Positions 1 to 8,042 of a stretch of DNA of 17,511 bases are shown piece by piece; positions within the stretch are counted from its first letter, which is position 1; every line of letters begins with the position of its first letter. The stretch is from JBPOIS01 sp052034295 (lineage in GTDB: Bacteria; Pseudomonadota; Gammaproteobacteria; Pseudomonadales; Moraxellaceae), in contig JBPOIS010000208.1 of the NCBI GenBank assembly GCA_052034295.1, positions 1 through 17,511 of the forward strand, written 5' to 3'. The notes beneath the pieces were generated by a model. That model did no database searches. It saw only the letters and a list, made by a program, of their open reading frames with translations, and was not told where the DNA came from. The translations under genes were made by a program, and so were the position numbers.

Positions 1-1841
1 TCCAGACTGGGGCGGGCATTGACATGGCGCAGGTACGGCTGGTCATCCAGTGGCCGGGTGTAGGCCGGGGTGTAACCGGCATTGACGCTCAGGCTCAGGC
101 GTTTGGGCTGGTACTGATAGGACAGGCCCAGACTGGCGCTGTAGGGGGCCACATCACTGGCCAGCCGGGTGCCCCCGGGCCGGTCGATCTCGGCGCGGAT
201 CGTGGTGAGCTGGCCGTTGAGCAGCCACGAGTGACCGCCCTCCTGACGCAGGGCGTAGCGGGCCGACAGCTCCAGGCCACGGGTGTGGGCGCGCGACTGG
301 TTGGCCGGGCGCTGCACATAGCGGCCCTGCTCCAGTTGCACGGTTTTTTCGATGTAATCGTCGATCTGGCGCACAAAGCCGGTCAGGTTGAAGCCACCGT
401 CCGCAGTGTTGTAGCCGAGGGTGCTTTCCAGCGCGTGGATGCGCTCTGGGCGCAATTGTGGATTGCCGCCGGTGTCCGGGTTGTTCAGGCTGCCCGCATC
501 GCTGCTGGGCGACACGCTCACGGTCGGCACCAGATCGTCGCTGCGCGGGGCCTTGCTGGCTTCGTTGTAGCCGAGCTGCCACGACCACGCCGGGGTGGGC
601 TGGTAGCGGTAGGCCAGGGCCGGGTTGCTGCTGTCCTGCTGGTACTGCACCAGCCCGCTGCGCTGCAGGCGCTCCTGACGCAGGCCTGCGGTCAGGGTGT
701 GGCGCGGGGCCAGTTGCCAGTTTTCTTCCAGATACACGGCCTGACGGTCTTCGTTCAGGTCGGCTTCGACGTTGTTGCGGATGCGGGTCTGTCGCCAGTC
801 GGTGCCGTATTTGAGCTGGTGCGTGCTGCCCAGGCGCTGGCTGCCGCTGTAGCCCAGGGCGGTTTCTTCGCTGTGCTCACGCAGGTGCAGGACCGTGCCC
901 TGGCTGTTGTCCTGGGTTTCGTCTTCCTGGCTCCAGGACAGGCGCACGGTGTCCTTGCGGTCTTTTTCACTGCCCTGTTCATAGCGCACATTCAGGCGCA
1001 GTGGCTCGGTCTGGCTGTCCTGCTGGCCGGCCCCCTGGCTGCCGCTGTAGCGGCTCTGGCTGTCAAACTGGCCCAGAAAACCGTCCACGGACCATTTTTG
1101 CTGCGCGGCGGGCTGGTATTCCAGCCGGGGCATCAGCATGGCGTGGGTGCTCTGGCTGTGGGTGTCCTGCGTGCGGGTGCTGCCCAGCCGGGTCAGTTCG
1201 CTGCGGCTTTCGACCCGGTTGTCCATGCGGTTGGCCGACAGGCTATAGCCGAGTTTTTGCCATTCGCCGCTGCTGCCCTTGCCATCGAGCTGCAGGCTGA
1301 TCTGGTTGCGGCGGTCCTGCTGGCCGCTTTCCTGACTGAGGCCGCCGCCCACTTTCAGCACGCCCCCGCGCTGTCCGGTGCGAGGGTCCTTGAGGATGAT
1401 GTTCACCACCCCACCGGCGGCTGCGGCATCCTGGGTGACGCTGGCCTGGCGGGTGATCTCGATGCGGTCGATCATGTCCGGGGTCAGCCCGTCGATGACG
1501 GTCTGTCCGCCCCGGCGTCCCCCCTGCACTGGCTCGCCATTGATCAAAAACGCCGGCGGCGCACTGCCGCCCCGGAACCGGCTGCTGCGCACACCGCCAC
1601 TGCCGGTCTGGATGCCCGCAGCCCGGCGCAGGGTGTCGCCAATCGAGGCGTCGCCATAGCGCAGCATCTCGGCCTGGGTGACGGTGATTTTGTTCAGGGC
1701 GCTGATGTCGGCTGCGGCCGCAGGGTCGGCACTGGCGCGGATGGTCAGGGTGCGCGCGGTGGGCTCGGCGGTGGCGGCCTGCACGGGTGGGCACAGCACG
1801 GGCCATGCGGCCAGCAGGGGCAACAATCGGGTTTTTGGCAT
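1..1841 (-). CDS. TonB-dependent outer-membrane receptor, 3' end outside window
   Basis: Outer-membrane gated channel that would import an iron (or other metal) complex using TonB energy. The reading frame starts at ATG 1841 with GAGGTGA just upstream (1849-1855) and stays open for 613 codons to the window edge, so the C-terminus is missing. Residues 1-22 are a signal peptide ending VQA. A plug domain follows at about 45-160, with FLINGEPVQGG, the DMIDRIEI segment and GGVVNIILKDP, which are typical plug landmarks. The rest alternates short polar and aromatic strands, as in a 22-strand barrel. The family is usually about 650-750 residues, so perhaps 50-100 are absent. It lies 96 bp downstream of the DUF4198 gene on the same strand and probably shares its Fur-regulated promoter. 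The plug segment TQDAAAAGGVVN is unusually alanine-rich. The family is certain, the substrate is not. Confidence 0.9.
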   Translation of the reverse strand, partial: MPKTRLLPLLAAWPVLCPPVQAATAEPTARTLTIRASADPAAAADISALNKITVTQAEMLRYGDASIGDTLRRAAGIQTGSGGVRSSRFRGGSAPPAFLINGEPVQGGRRGGQTVIDGLTPDMIDRIEITRQASVTQDAAAAGGVVNIILKDPRTGQRGGVLKVGGGLSQESGQQDRRNQISLQLDGKGSSGEWQKLGYSLSANRMDNRVESRSELTRLGSTRTQDTHSQSTHAMLMPRLEYQPAAQQKWSVDGFLGQFDSQSRYSGSQGAGQQDSQTEPLRLNVRYEQGSEKDRKDTVRLSWSQEDETQDNSQGTVLHLREHSEETALGYSGSQRLGSTHQLKYGTDWRQTRIRNNVEADLNEDRQAVYLEENWQLAPRHTLTAGLRQERLQRSGLVQYQQDSSNPALAYRYQPTPAWSWQLGYNEASKAPRSDDLVPTVSVSPSSDAGSLNNPDTGGNPQLRPERIHALESTLGYNTADGGFNLTGFVRQIDDYIEKTVQLEQGRYVQRPANQSRAHTRGLELSARYALRQEGGHSWLLNGQLTTIRAEIDRPGGTRLASDVAPYSASLGLSYQYQPKRLSLSVNAGYTPAYTRPLDDQPYLRHVNARPSL

Positions 1842-1937
1842 GTCAGGTCACCTCAGGGCCACAAAAAACACATCCACCATAGCCCAGTTTGCCGAGACAC
1901 ACTGTGGCCTTTGCGGGAAAAATGGTGGGGGGATTTT

Positions 1938-2846
1938 TTAGGGGGCCACCTGCAGGCTCAGGCTGTATTGCACACTGCGGGCTGCGGGTGGGCGGCTGCC
2001 CTGGGCGGCCTCCTGCGGATGGCGGGTGGTCAGCAGGTACACCCCCGGCTGGGCAAAATTCACCCGGGCCCGGCCCTGTGCATCGGTGGTCACGGTCTGG
2101 CTGCCCCGCGCCGCCTGCGGGTCCAGCCCATCACTGCCCCGGAACACCTCAACCGGCACCCCGGTGAGCGGCTGGCCGTCCTGCTGCAGCCGGAACTCAA
2201 AGCCGCTGTCCACATACACGTCGTTGGGTGCGGTCAGCGGCACCAGCTCAAAGCCCTGTCCACGGGCAGCGGGCAGTGCACTGGGTGCGCCCCGGCTGAC
2301 ATACAGCTCGGCCTGCTGGATCAGCTGGCTGGTGGCGCGGGCCGCACTGGCCGGGACCTGATCCGCCGTGATGAACCGACGTGGCTGGCTCTGGGCCGGA
2401 CTGGCGGCTGGCGCGCGCGTGGCCGGTTCGCTCCGGGGGGTGGTCGTCTCCTGCGCACGGGACGGACGGATGCGCAGCCACTGTCCATCGACCTGCGCGT
2501 ACTGGGTCAGCTGGGGTTCGCGGCTGCTGGCCTGTAGCCGGTAGGTGCCCGGCTGCGGCACGTCCAGCTCCAGAATGCTGTAGCGTTTCAATTCGGCCAC
2601 GGGCACCGGGGTGCTGGTTTGCCCGTCCGGCCCCACCCACTGGTAGTGCGCGGCCAAGCTGCGGCTGGGTTCATAGAATTTTTCCACTGTCAGCGCCGAC
2701 TGCACCGTGACGGTGGGGTTTTTCAGGTCAAAGGCTTCGGGCATCAGGTACGCGCTGAGCGTGTGGGCCAGTGCGCCCGGACTGCTGCCCAGCAGGCCCA
2801 GGGTCAGGCCCAGGGTGGTCCAGCGGATGTGGTGGGTGTCAGCCAT
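1938..2846 (-). CDS. DUF4198-type periplasmic protein of a metal-uptake locus
   Basis: 302-residue exported protein. Residues 1-27 form a signal peptide ending GALA, which leaves histidine 28 as the likely mature N-terminus. DUF4198 (NikM-like) proteins often begin AH after cleavage, and the histidine may bind metal. Two beta-sandwich-like parts (about 28-128 and 195-300) flank a linker rich in proline, alanine and serine (about 135-158). The second part has the carboxypeptidase-regulatory-like pattern LTGVPVEVF ... TTDAQGRARV ... PGVYLLTTRH. The start ATG 2846 has AGGGAG upstream. It is the first gene of the leftward unit, ahead of the TonB receptor and divergent from the ApbE-fusion gene across a Fur-type box. 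DUF4198 proteins are known beside TonB receptors for metals. The exact role is unknown; binding or handing on the metal complex in the periplasm is my inference. Confidence 0.8.
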   Translation of the reverse strand: MADTHHIRWTTLGLTLGLLGSSPGALAHTLSAYLMPEAFDLKNPTVTVQSALTVEKFYEPSRSLAAHYQWVGPDGQTSTPVPVAELKRYSILELDVPQPGTYRLQASSREPQLTQYAQVDGQWLRIRPSRAQETTTPRSEPATRAPAASPAQSQPRRFITADQVPASAARATSQLIQQAELYVSRGAPSALPAARGQGFELVPLTAPNDVYVDSGFEFRLQQDGQPLTGVPVEVFRGSDGLDPQAARGSQTVTTDAQGRARVNFAQPGVYLLTTRHPQEAAQGSRPPAARSVQYSLSLQVAP

Positions 2847-2939
2847 GGTGTGCTCCCTGTGTTGGATGGTCCCGCCGTGCCGTGATGTTCAGCCGGGGAA
2901 CCCCCTGGCCCGGTGTGCGGTCGAGGTGCATCACTCTAC

Positions 2940-2968
2940 TTGATAATGAATCTCATAATCAATATTAT
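2940..2968 (+). promoter_or_regulatory. Sigma-70 promoter for the ApbE-PepSY unit
   Basis: TTGATA (2940-2945) and TATTAT (2963-2968) each match the sigma-70 consensus at five of six bases with a 17-bp spacer. Transcription would start near 2975, giving a leader of about 20 bases. The Fur-type box fills the spacer, which suits direct repression. I found no equally good leftward promoter for the DUF4198 gene, though it must start in the same gap. Confidence 0.65.
2942..2960. promoter_or_regulatory. Fur-type iron box between divergent units
   Basis: The 19 bases at 2942-2960 match the classic Fur consensus (GATAATGATAATCATTATC) at 15 positions by hand alignment. The box lies in the 147-bp gap between the DUF4198 gene and the ApbE-fusion gene, inside the spacer of the rightward promoter. 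Iron-loaded Fur here could repress both directions. The whole A+T-rich island (about 2940-2980) stands out sharply from the G+C-rich surroundings. Confidence 0.75.
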
Positions 2969-2993
2969 TTGCAAAACTTGAATTCTGGGGTCA

Positions 2994-4613
2994 ATGCGCA
3001 TGCAGGTTGAAAAATTTCCGGGTCGGCAGGGGGTCAGGCTGCGGCCGCTGGTGCTGGTGCTGCTGGGTCTGGGGGGGCCGGTGCTGGTGTCGGCCCAGCC
3101 ACAGGCCAGCGGGCTGCGCACCGCAGGTTCATGGCAGCAACCGGTCCTGTACCCCCAGTCCTTTGCACTGGATCAGGTGCTGGGCACCTCGATGGACCTG
3201 TGGGTGCTCACCGAACAGCCGCAACAGGCCGCGCAGGTGCGCCGGGTGATTCTGGCCGAAATCCAGCGGCTGGAGCCGCTGCTCAGCGTGTGGCAGCCTG
3301 ACAGCCAGATCAGCCAGCTCAACCGTCAGCTCCAGCAGCAGGACGTGTGGTTGCACCCGGACCAGTTTGCGCCGGCGCTGTGCGCAGTGATTCTGGCCTG
3401 TGAGCAGTGGCAGCAGCGCAGTCAGGGGGCATTCAATGCCCGCATCGGCGCACGTCTGCAGGCCTGGGCCCGGCACAGTGCCCTGCCCACCCCTGCCCCC
3501 CTGCCTGCGGCCCTGACCGAGCCGCTACAGCCTGAAGGCGAGGGCTGGCGATTGCCGCAGGGCATCCAGTGGGCCCCGGATGGACTGGCCAAGGGCTATA
3601 TCCTCGATCAGGCCGTGCAGGCGGCACGGCTGCAGGTGGCTGGCCTGCGCGGTGTGCTGCTGGACATTGGCGGGGACGTGCGCGCCTGGGGGGAAAGCCC
3701 GCAGGGCCGGGGCTGGCCGGTTGGCCTGCAGGCACCGAGCACTCAGGCAGACAACGCAGCACCGCATCAGGTGGTCACCCTGCGCAATGCGGCGCTGGCC
3801 TTCAGTGGCACCGGCTGGCGCGACCAGCATGGCCTGTCCCACCTGCGTGACCCCCAGACCGGCCAGCCCGCCCGGCACACGCGTGTGGCGGCGATTGCCC
3901 CGACCGCAGAACAGGCCGACGCCCTGGCCACCACCCTGTCGGTACTGCCCCTGTCTGAAGGCCAGCAATTGGTCGAGCGCCTGCGCCAGGACGGGATCAC
4001 CGTGGCCGCACAGGTGCAGGACCCCCAGGGCCAGCTGCACGAACTGGGCGATTTTGCGGCATGGCTGCAGCCTGCCCCGGTCCCGCCGCAGGCGCGGGCC
4101 GATGGCCTGCCGGCGCAGGGCCACTGGCAGCCGGTGGACACCCGGGCGGCAGCAGACCCTACCCGCTGGCCAGCCCATTACAACGCCAGCCTGACCCTGA
4201 CCCTGCCGAAGATCAGTGGGGGGGAATACCATGCCCCCTATGTGGTGGTGTGGGTCACCGATGCACAGAAAAACCTGCTGCGCACCCTGCACATCTGGGG
4301 TAACAAACCCAAATGGCTGGACAGCAACTATGTGTGGTGGCGGCGCCATGGCCGCAAAATGGACCAGATCACCACCATCGCCAAACCCTCCCGGACACCG
4401 GGCCAGTACCAGATCAGCTGGGACGGGCTGGATGATCAGGGCCAGCGGGTCCCCCCGGGCCCCTACACCCTGCACATCGAGGCCGCCCGCGAGCATGGGG
4501 GCCACAGTTACCAGAGCTTTGTGATTGACCCCGGCACCGGCCCCCGGCAACAGCGGCTGCCTGCGCAGGGCGAGCTGGGCGAACTGCTGCTGAATGTCGG
4601 GCCACGCACATGA
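2994..4613 (+). CDS. apbE: Exported ApbE-type FAD:protein FMN transferase fused to DUF2271
   Basis: 539 residues in three parts: a signal peptide (1-34, ending VSA), an ApbE domain (about 56-355) and a DUF2271 domain (about 397-512). ApbE enzymes attach FMN from FAD to a Thr/Ser of target proteins outside the cytoplasm. ApbE marks seen: VLGTSMDLW (62-70), SVWQPDSQISQLN (98-110), DGLAKGYILD (196-205), LLDIGGDVRAWG (222-233), HLRDPQTGQPA (283-293) and the metal-site segment ADALATTLSVL (308-318) with D309. The DUF2271 part is rich in Trp, Tyr and His (HIWGNKPKW, NYVWWRRHG). Start ATG 2994 or in-frame ATG 3000; GGGG at 2987-2990 fits the second slightly better. Its stop overlaps the PepSY gene, so the two are translationally coupled. 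Stand-alone ApbE is usually about 330-350 residues. No clear flavinylation target motif (D-x-x-S/T-G-A-T/S) was found in its neighbours. Confidence 0.88.
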   Translation: MRMQVEKFPGRQGVRLRPLVLVLLGLGGPVLVSAQPQASGLRTAGSWQQPVLYPQSFALDQVLGTSMDLWVLTEQPQQAAQVRRVILAEIQRLEPLLSVWQPDSQISQLNRQLQQQDVWLHPDQFAPALCAVILACEQWQQRSQGAFNARIGARLQAWARHSALPTPAPLPAALTEPLQPEGEGWRLPQGIQWAPDGLAKGYILDQAVQAARLQVAGLRGVLLDIGGDVRAWGESPQGRGWPVGLQAPSTQADNAAPHQVVTLRNAALAFSGTGWRDQHGLSHLRDPQTGQPARHTRVAAIAPTAEQADALATTLSVLPLSEGQQLVERLRQDGITVAAQVQDPQGQLHELGDFAAWLQPAPVPPQARADGLPAQGHWQPVDTRAAADPTRWPAHYNASLTLTLPKISGGEYHAPYVVVWVTDAQKNLLRTLHIWGNKPKWLDSNYVWWRRHGRKMDQITTIAKPSRTPGQYQISWDGLDDQGQRVPPGPYTLHIEAAREHGGHSYQSFVIDPGTGPRQQRLPAQGELGELLLNVGPRT

Positions 4614-5290
4614 GCGGGATCCCCATCGACGGGGGGCTGTCGGCCCCGACCCCGCACGCCACCCAGCGGGCACGCAGCGCCAAAAAAGCCCGCGCCCGGT
4701 GGTCCCGGCGGCTGCGCGACCTGCATGGCTGGCTGTCGGCACTGGCCTTCGTGCTGCTGATGTTTTTTGCGGCCACGGGCCTGCTGCTCAATCACCCGGA
4801 CTGGTTCGCCGACCGTGCACAGGCGCTGCCGGAGCAGGTGTTTCACCTGCCGCCCCCGGTGCTGGCCCAGGTGCAGGCTGACCTGCAGGCGGGGCGCAGC
4901 CCAGCCAACCGGGTGCTGGACCAATTGCCCGAGCCGGTTCAGACCTATGGCCTGTTCAAAAGCAGCGAACAGCTGGAGGATGAACTGCTGATCCGTCTGG
5001 AGGGGGTGCAGGGCCACACCGACCTGAGTGTGGACACCCGAAGCGGACAGGTGCAGGTACAGGCCAGCCGGGCCGCCGTGCTGGACACCCTGAATGACCT
5101 GCACCGCGGCAAAAATGTCGCCCCCGCGTGGCGCTGGCTGATCGATGCCAGTGCCGTGCTGGTGCTGGTGCTGTCCCTGGCGGGCTATGTGCTGTTTTTT
5201 GGCCTGAAAAAACGCCTGCCAACCACGCTGGCCCTGACCGGCGGCAGTCTGGCGCTGATCGGTCTGCTGGTCTGGTCGTCGCTGGGCTGA
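4610..5290 (+). CDS. PepSY-associated transmembrane protein
   Basis: 226-residue inner-membrane protein. An Arg/Lys-rich cytoplasmic tail (19-37) precedes helix 1 (about 41-61). A periplasmic domain (about 62-175) follows, then helices 2 (about 176-199) and 3 (about 204-224). Histidines that recur in this family are present: H39 in RDLHGW at the start of helix 1 and H165 in NDLHRG before helix 2. In PepSY-TM proteins such histidines are thought to bind haem or serve electron transfer, often in ferric-siderophore reductases. The start overlaps the upstream stop by ATGA. With an ApbE-DUF2271 partner and Fur control, the likely job is a transmembrane electron path for iron reduction. It is much shorter than four-helix PepSY reductases such as PiuB, so it probably lacks its own flavin reductase domain. 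Confidence 0.8.
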   Translation: MSGIPIDGGLSAPTPHATQRARSAKKARARWSRRLRDLHGWLSALAFVLLMFFAATGLLLNHPDWFADRAQALPEQVFHLPPPVLAQVQADLQAGRSPANRVLDQLPEPVQTYGLFKSSEQLEDELLIRLEGVQGHTDLSVDTRSGQVQVQASRAAVLDTLNDLHRGKNVAPAWRWLIDASAVLVLVLSLAGYVLFFGLKKRLPTTLALTGGSLALIGLLVWSSLG

Positions 5291-5591
5291 CACCGTGGCC
5301 AGATGATGTTGGCCACGCGGCGGCACGTCCCGACCCTGCTGGACCGCTACGGCCCCAGTCTGGGGCTGAGCCTGGGTCTGGGGTGCCGGGGCGGCTCCGC
5401 ACCGCTGGACCCGGCAGCATAAAAAGACTCTGCACAGCCATGCCGCGCTGGGTCCGCCTGCCGAGGTTTTTTCCAAAGCCCTCAGGGATTTCCTGCCTGG
5501 CCGGTGGGCTTTTTTTCAACGGGCTTTTTTCAATCCGAACAGGCTCGCCCCCGCCCCCGCCACACGGGGACCAAAAAAACCTGCAAAAGTT
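5291..5591. other. Intergenic region between the two iron operons
   Basis: No convincing gene. An ATG at 5303 opens 39 codons to a TAA at 5420-5422, but it lacks a Shine-Dalgarno sequence and family features. The second half (5461-5580) is rich in T and A runs and contains the probable terminator of the ApbE-PepSY unit. The A+T-rich promoter of the siderophore receptor follows. Confidence 0.6.
5475..5516 (+). terminator. Probable rho-independent terminator of the ApbE-PepSY unit
   Basis: AAAGCCC (5475-5481) can pair with GGGCTTT (5506-5512), with a small inner CAGG/CCTG hairpin (5483-5495), and a T run continues to 5516. A second GGGCTTTTTT at 5521-5530 could serve as an alternative 3' arm. 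The loop is long for a classic terminator, so confidence is moderate. Confidence 0.5.
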
Positions 5592-5620
5592 TTGCATTAT
5601 TAAATGATAATAATTATCAT
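5592..5620 (+). promoter_or_regulatory. Promoter of the siderophore-receptor operon
   Basis: TTGCAT (5592-5597) and TATCAT (5615-5620; five of six consensus bases) are spaced by 17 bp. The -10 element lies wholly inside the Fur site. Transcription would start near 5627, about 48 bases before the ATG. Confidence 0.55.
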
Positions 5621-5621
5621 T
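5603..5621. promoter_or_regulatory. Exact 7-1-7 Fur box
   Basis: The 19 bases at 5603-5621 are a perfect palindrome around one central base. The inner 15 (5605-5619) match the Fur 7-1-7 consensus TGATAATNATTATCA without a mismatch. The box overlaps the -10 element of the receptor promoter, so iron-loaded Fur should block RNA polymerase. More A+T-rich sequence after it (5621-5633) could hold a second, weaker overlapping site. Confidence 0.9.
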
Positions 5622-5674
5622 AATAATATTGATTGCTTTTGTACCCATGCTGATACCTGAAGGGGCTTTGCACC

Positions 5675-7978
5675 ATGATCCGCAGCCGTAAACACACCCA
5701 CGCACCCCTGATGGCGCTGATGGCCAGCCTGCCCGTGCTCGGCCATGCCAACAGCACGGCTGAAGCGCCTGCACCGCAGCGGATGCGCGAGCCTGCCGTC
5801 CTGCCCACCCTGCAGGTCAAGGGCAAGCGGGCCACACGCAGCTTCAAGGCTGAGCGCCCCCACAGCGACAAACTGACCCAGCCGCTGCTGGACACCCCGC
5901 AGACGGTCAGCGTCATCAACCGTGAACTGATGCAGGAACAGGCGGCCACCACGCTGATGCAGGCGCTGCAGAATACCCCCGGCATCACCCTGCAACTGGG
6001 CGAAAATGGCAACACGGCAGCCGGTGACACCTTCCAGATGCGTGGCTTTGCTGCCCAGTCCTCGCTGCTGGTGGATGGCATCCGCGATCTGGGCGCGGTG
6101 ACCCGCGACACCTTCAACATCGAACAGGTCGATGTGGTCAAGGGCGACAGCGGTGCCGATGTGGGCCGGTCCACTTCGTCGGGCTACCTCAACCTGTCCA
6201 GCAAGCTGCCCAGCCTGCGCAACAGCCACCAGCTCGGCAGTGTGCTGGCCAGTGGTGGCCAGCAGCTGCAAAAACGCCTGACCGCGGATTTCAACCAGCG
6301 CACCGGTAAGCATTCGGCCCTGCGCCTGAACCTGATGGTGCAGGACCAGCCGCAACTGGGCCGCGACGAGGCCCGCCAGCGTGGCTTTGGGATCGCCCCT
6401 GCCATGGCGTTTGGGCTGGGCACCCCGCTGCGCACCACGGTGTACGCCCAGTATGTCGAGCAGCACAACCGCCCCGATGGCGGCATCCCCACGGTGGGGC
6501 TGGAGGGGTTTTATTTTGCCCCGGCCAGCAACAGCACGACTGATCAGGCCATAGCCACCCTGGTGAATCAAGCGCCCAGAGTCGCGCGGGAAAACTTTTA
6601 TGGCAGCCGCGATGATTTTGAAGACATCACCGCTGCCCAGCTCACCGCACGGGTGGAATATGACCTCAGTGACCGGTTCACGCTGCGCAGCACCCTGCGC
6701 CATGGCCAGTCTGACATGGACCGGATCATGACCGGGGTGTACACCCTGCAGATTCCGGCGGCCACCGCGGCCGACCGCAGCACCTGGCAGGTCCGCCAGC
6801 TGCCGCAGGGGGTGGACCAGCACAATGAAATCCTCACCAGCCAGACCAGCCTGAGCGCACGCCTGCTCACCGGCACCGTGGCCCATGACGTGGTGGCCGG
6901 GCTGGAGCTGCTGCGCGAGTCCCAGCGCACCGACACCCTGGCCCTGCCCAGCGGCACGCCGAACCTGTACACCAGCCTGTACCACCCCAGTCCCGCCCAG
7001 CCGCTGATCCGGCCGCGCCACAATGGTGCCTACAGCGATGGCCAGACCGACACCCTCGGGGTGTATGTGTTTGACACCGTGAAACTCACCGACCGGGTCC
7101 AGCTGACCGCCGGGATGCGCGCAGACCGCTACGACACCCAGACCGATGGCGTTTCTGCCGCCACCAGCAACAATGTCACCACACTCACCCCCTACAGCCT
7201 CAGCCAGCGCGACACCCTGATCAGCTGGAAAGTGGGGGCGGTGTTCAAGCCCGTCCCGGCTGGCAGCCTGTATGCCAGCCACGGCACATCGTCCAATCCA
7301 CCGGGCGGCAGCAACTTTGCCCTGAGCAACACGGCGGGCAGCATCAACGGGGCCAGCATGCAGCCCAGTGAGACCCGCAACAGCGAAATCGGCATCAAAT
7401 GGGAACTGCTGCAGCGCAAACTGTTGCTGACGGCTGCGGCCTACCGCACCGAGGTGGAAAACGAACTGACCCAGCTGGACCCGGTCACCAACACCTACAG
7501 CCAGCTGGGCCGGCGTCAGGTGCAGGGCCTGGAGCTGAGCGCCGTGGGCAAGCTGAGCGCCGCCTGGGATGTGAATTTTGGTCTGGCCACACTGGACACC
7601 AAAATCCAGCAAGGTACCACCGGCAACAACAGCGCCGGGGCCGCCACACGCTGGTCGCCTGAACTGACGGCCACGCTGTGGAGCAGCCATGCCCTGAACC
7701 GGCACTGGAAGGTCGGCGGCGGGGCACGCTATGTGTCGGAACAAAAGCGGGTGGTGGACCCCAGCATGAACACCGCCACCCAGAACATGCCCAGCATTCC
7801 CGCCTACTGGGTGGGCGATGCCATGGTCCAGTACAGCCCGGACCGCAACACCACCCTGCGGCTGAACCTCAACAACCTGACCGATGAAGACTACATCAGC
7901 ACCCTGAACAACAGTGGTGCACGGGTCAGCCTCGGTGCACCGCGCACCGTGGTGCTCAGTGGCGAGTACCGCTTCTGA
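5675..7978 (+). CDS. fiu: Fiu/PiuA-type TonB-dependent catecholate siderophore receptor
   Basis: Complete 767-residue outer-membrane receptor; E. coli Fiu has 760. The signal peptide is about 1-25 (ends GHA). A TonB-box-like LPTLQVKGK lies at 43-51. The plug (about 70-178) shows DTPQTVSVI, the Fiu-like GNTAAGDTFQMRGF (112-125), LLVDGIRDLGAVTRDTFNIEQ (131-151) and VVKGDSGADVGRS (154-166). The barrel ends in SGEYRF with the terminal phenylalanine needed for outer-membrane assembly. Start ATG 5675 has AAGGGG at 5660-5665. Fiu and PiuA import ferric catecholates such as dihydroxybenzoyl-serine, and siderophore-linked beta-lactams. It is first in an operon with the PiuC dioxygenase 64 bp downstream, the arrangement seen for fiu-ybiX and piuA-piuC, and is under a strong Fur box. 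The exact ligand here is unknown. Confidence 0.93.
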   Translation: MIRSRKHTHAPLMALMASLPVLGHANSTAEAPAPQRMREPAVLPTLQVKGKRATRSFKAERPHSDKLTQPLLDTPQTVSVINRELMQEQAATTLMQALQNTPGITLQLGENGNTAAGDTFQMRGFAAQSSLLVDGIRDLGAVTRDTFNIEQVDVVKGDSGADVGRSTSSGYLNLSSKLPSLRNSHQLGSVLASGGQQLQKRLTADFNQRTGKHSALRLNLMVQDQPQLGRDEARQRGFGIAPAMAFGLGTPLRTTVYAQYVEQHNRPDGGIPTVGLEGFYFAPASNSTTDQAIATLVNQAPRVARENFYGSRDDFEDITAAQLTARVEYDLSDRFTLRSTLRHGQSDMDRIMTGVYTLQIPAATAADRSTWQVRQLPQGVDQHNEILTSQTSLSARLLTGTVAHDVVAGLELLRESQRTDTLALPSGTPNLYTSLYHPSPAQPLIRPRHNGAYSDGQTDTLGVYVFDTVKLTDRVQLTAGMRADRYDTQTDGVSAATSNNVTTLTPYSLSQRDTLISWKVGAVFKPVPAGSLYASHGTSSNPPGGSNFALSNTAGSINGASMQPSETRNSEIGIKWELLQRKLLLTAAAYRTEVENELTQLDPVTNTYSQLGRRQVQGLELSAVGKLSAAWDVNFGLATLDTKIQQGTTGNNSAGAATRWSPELTATLWSSHALNRHWKVGGGARYVSEQKRVVDPSMNTATQNMPSIPAYWVGDAMVQYSPDRNTTLRLNLNNLTDEDYISTLNNSGARVSLGAPRTVVLSGEYRF

Positions 7979-8042
7979 GCGGTCCAGCCGGTGTTGCCCA
8001 GGCGGCCACAGCTCCGGGGCGTTTTTGATTCAGGAAAAAACC

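Noticed and set aside
24..2537. 837-codon open frame on the plus strand
   Set aside because: It runs antisense across the TonB receptor and the DUF4198 gene. The protein is low-complexity (Ala, Gly, Val, Gln) with no family marks. Long antisense frames are common in G+C-rich genes.
4610..4660. Possible flavinylation-like motif (DGGLSAPT) near the PepSY protein N-terminus
   Set aside because: It does not match the D-x-x-S/T-G-A-T/S pattern, and the positive charges after it place this tail in the cytoplasm, where ApbE targets are not expected.
3525..4742. 405-codon frame antisense to the ApbE fusion
   Set aside because: Shadow of a well-supported ApbE-DUF2271 gene; no domain is recognisable.
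5303..5422. 39-codon plus-strand ORF after the PepSY gene
   Set aside because: No Shine-Dalgarno sequence, no recognisable motif, and a length easily met by chance in G+C-rich DNA.
5647..5691. 14-codon upstream ORF overlapping the receptor start
   Set aside because: No ribosome binding site is visible and the overlap can be accidental.
5600..7744. 714-codon open frame antisense to the siderophore receptor
   Set aside because: Composition is that of a shadow frame; the receptor on the other strand is a clear full-length family member.
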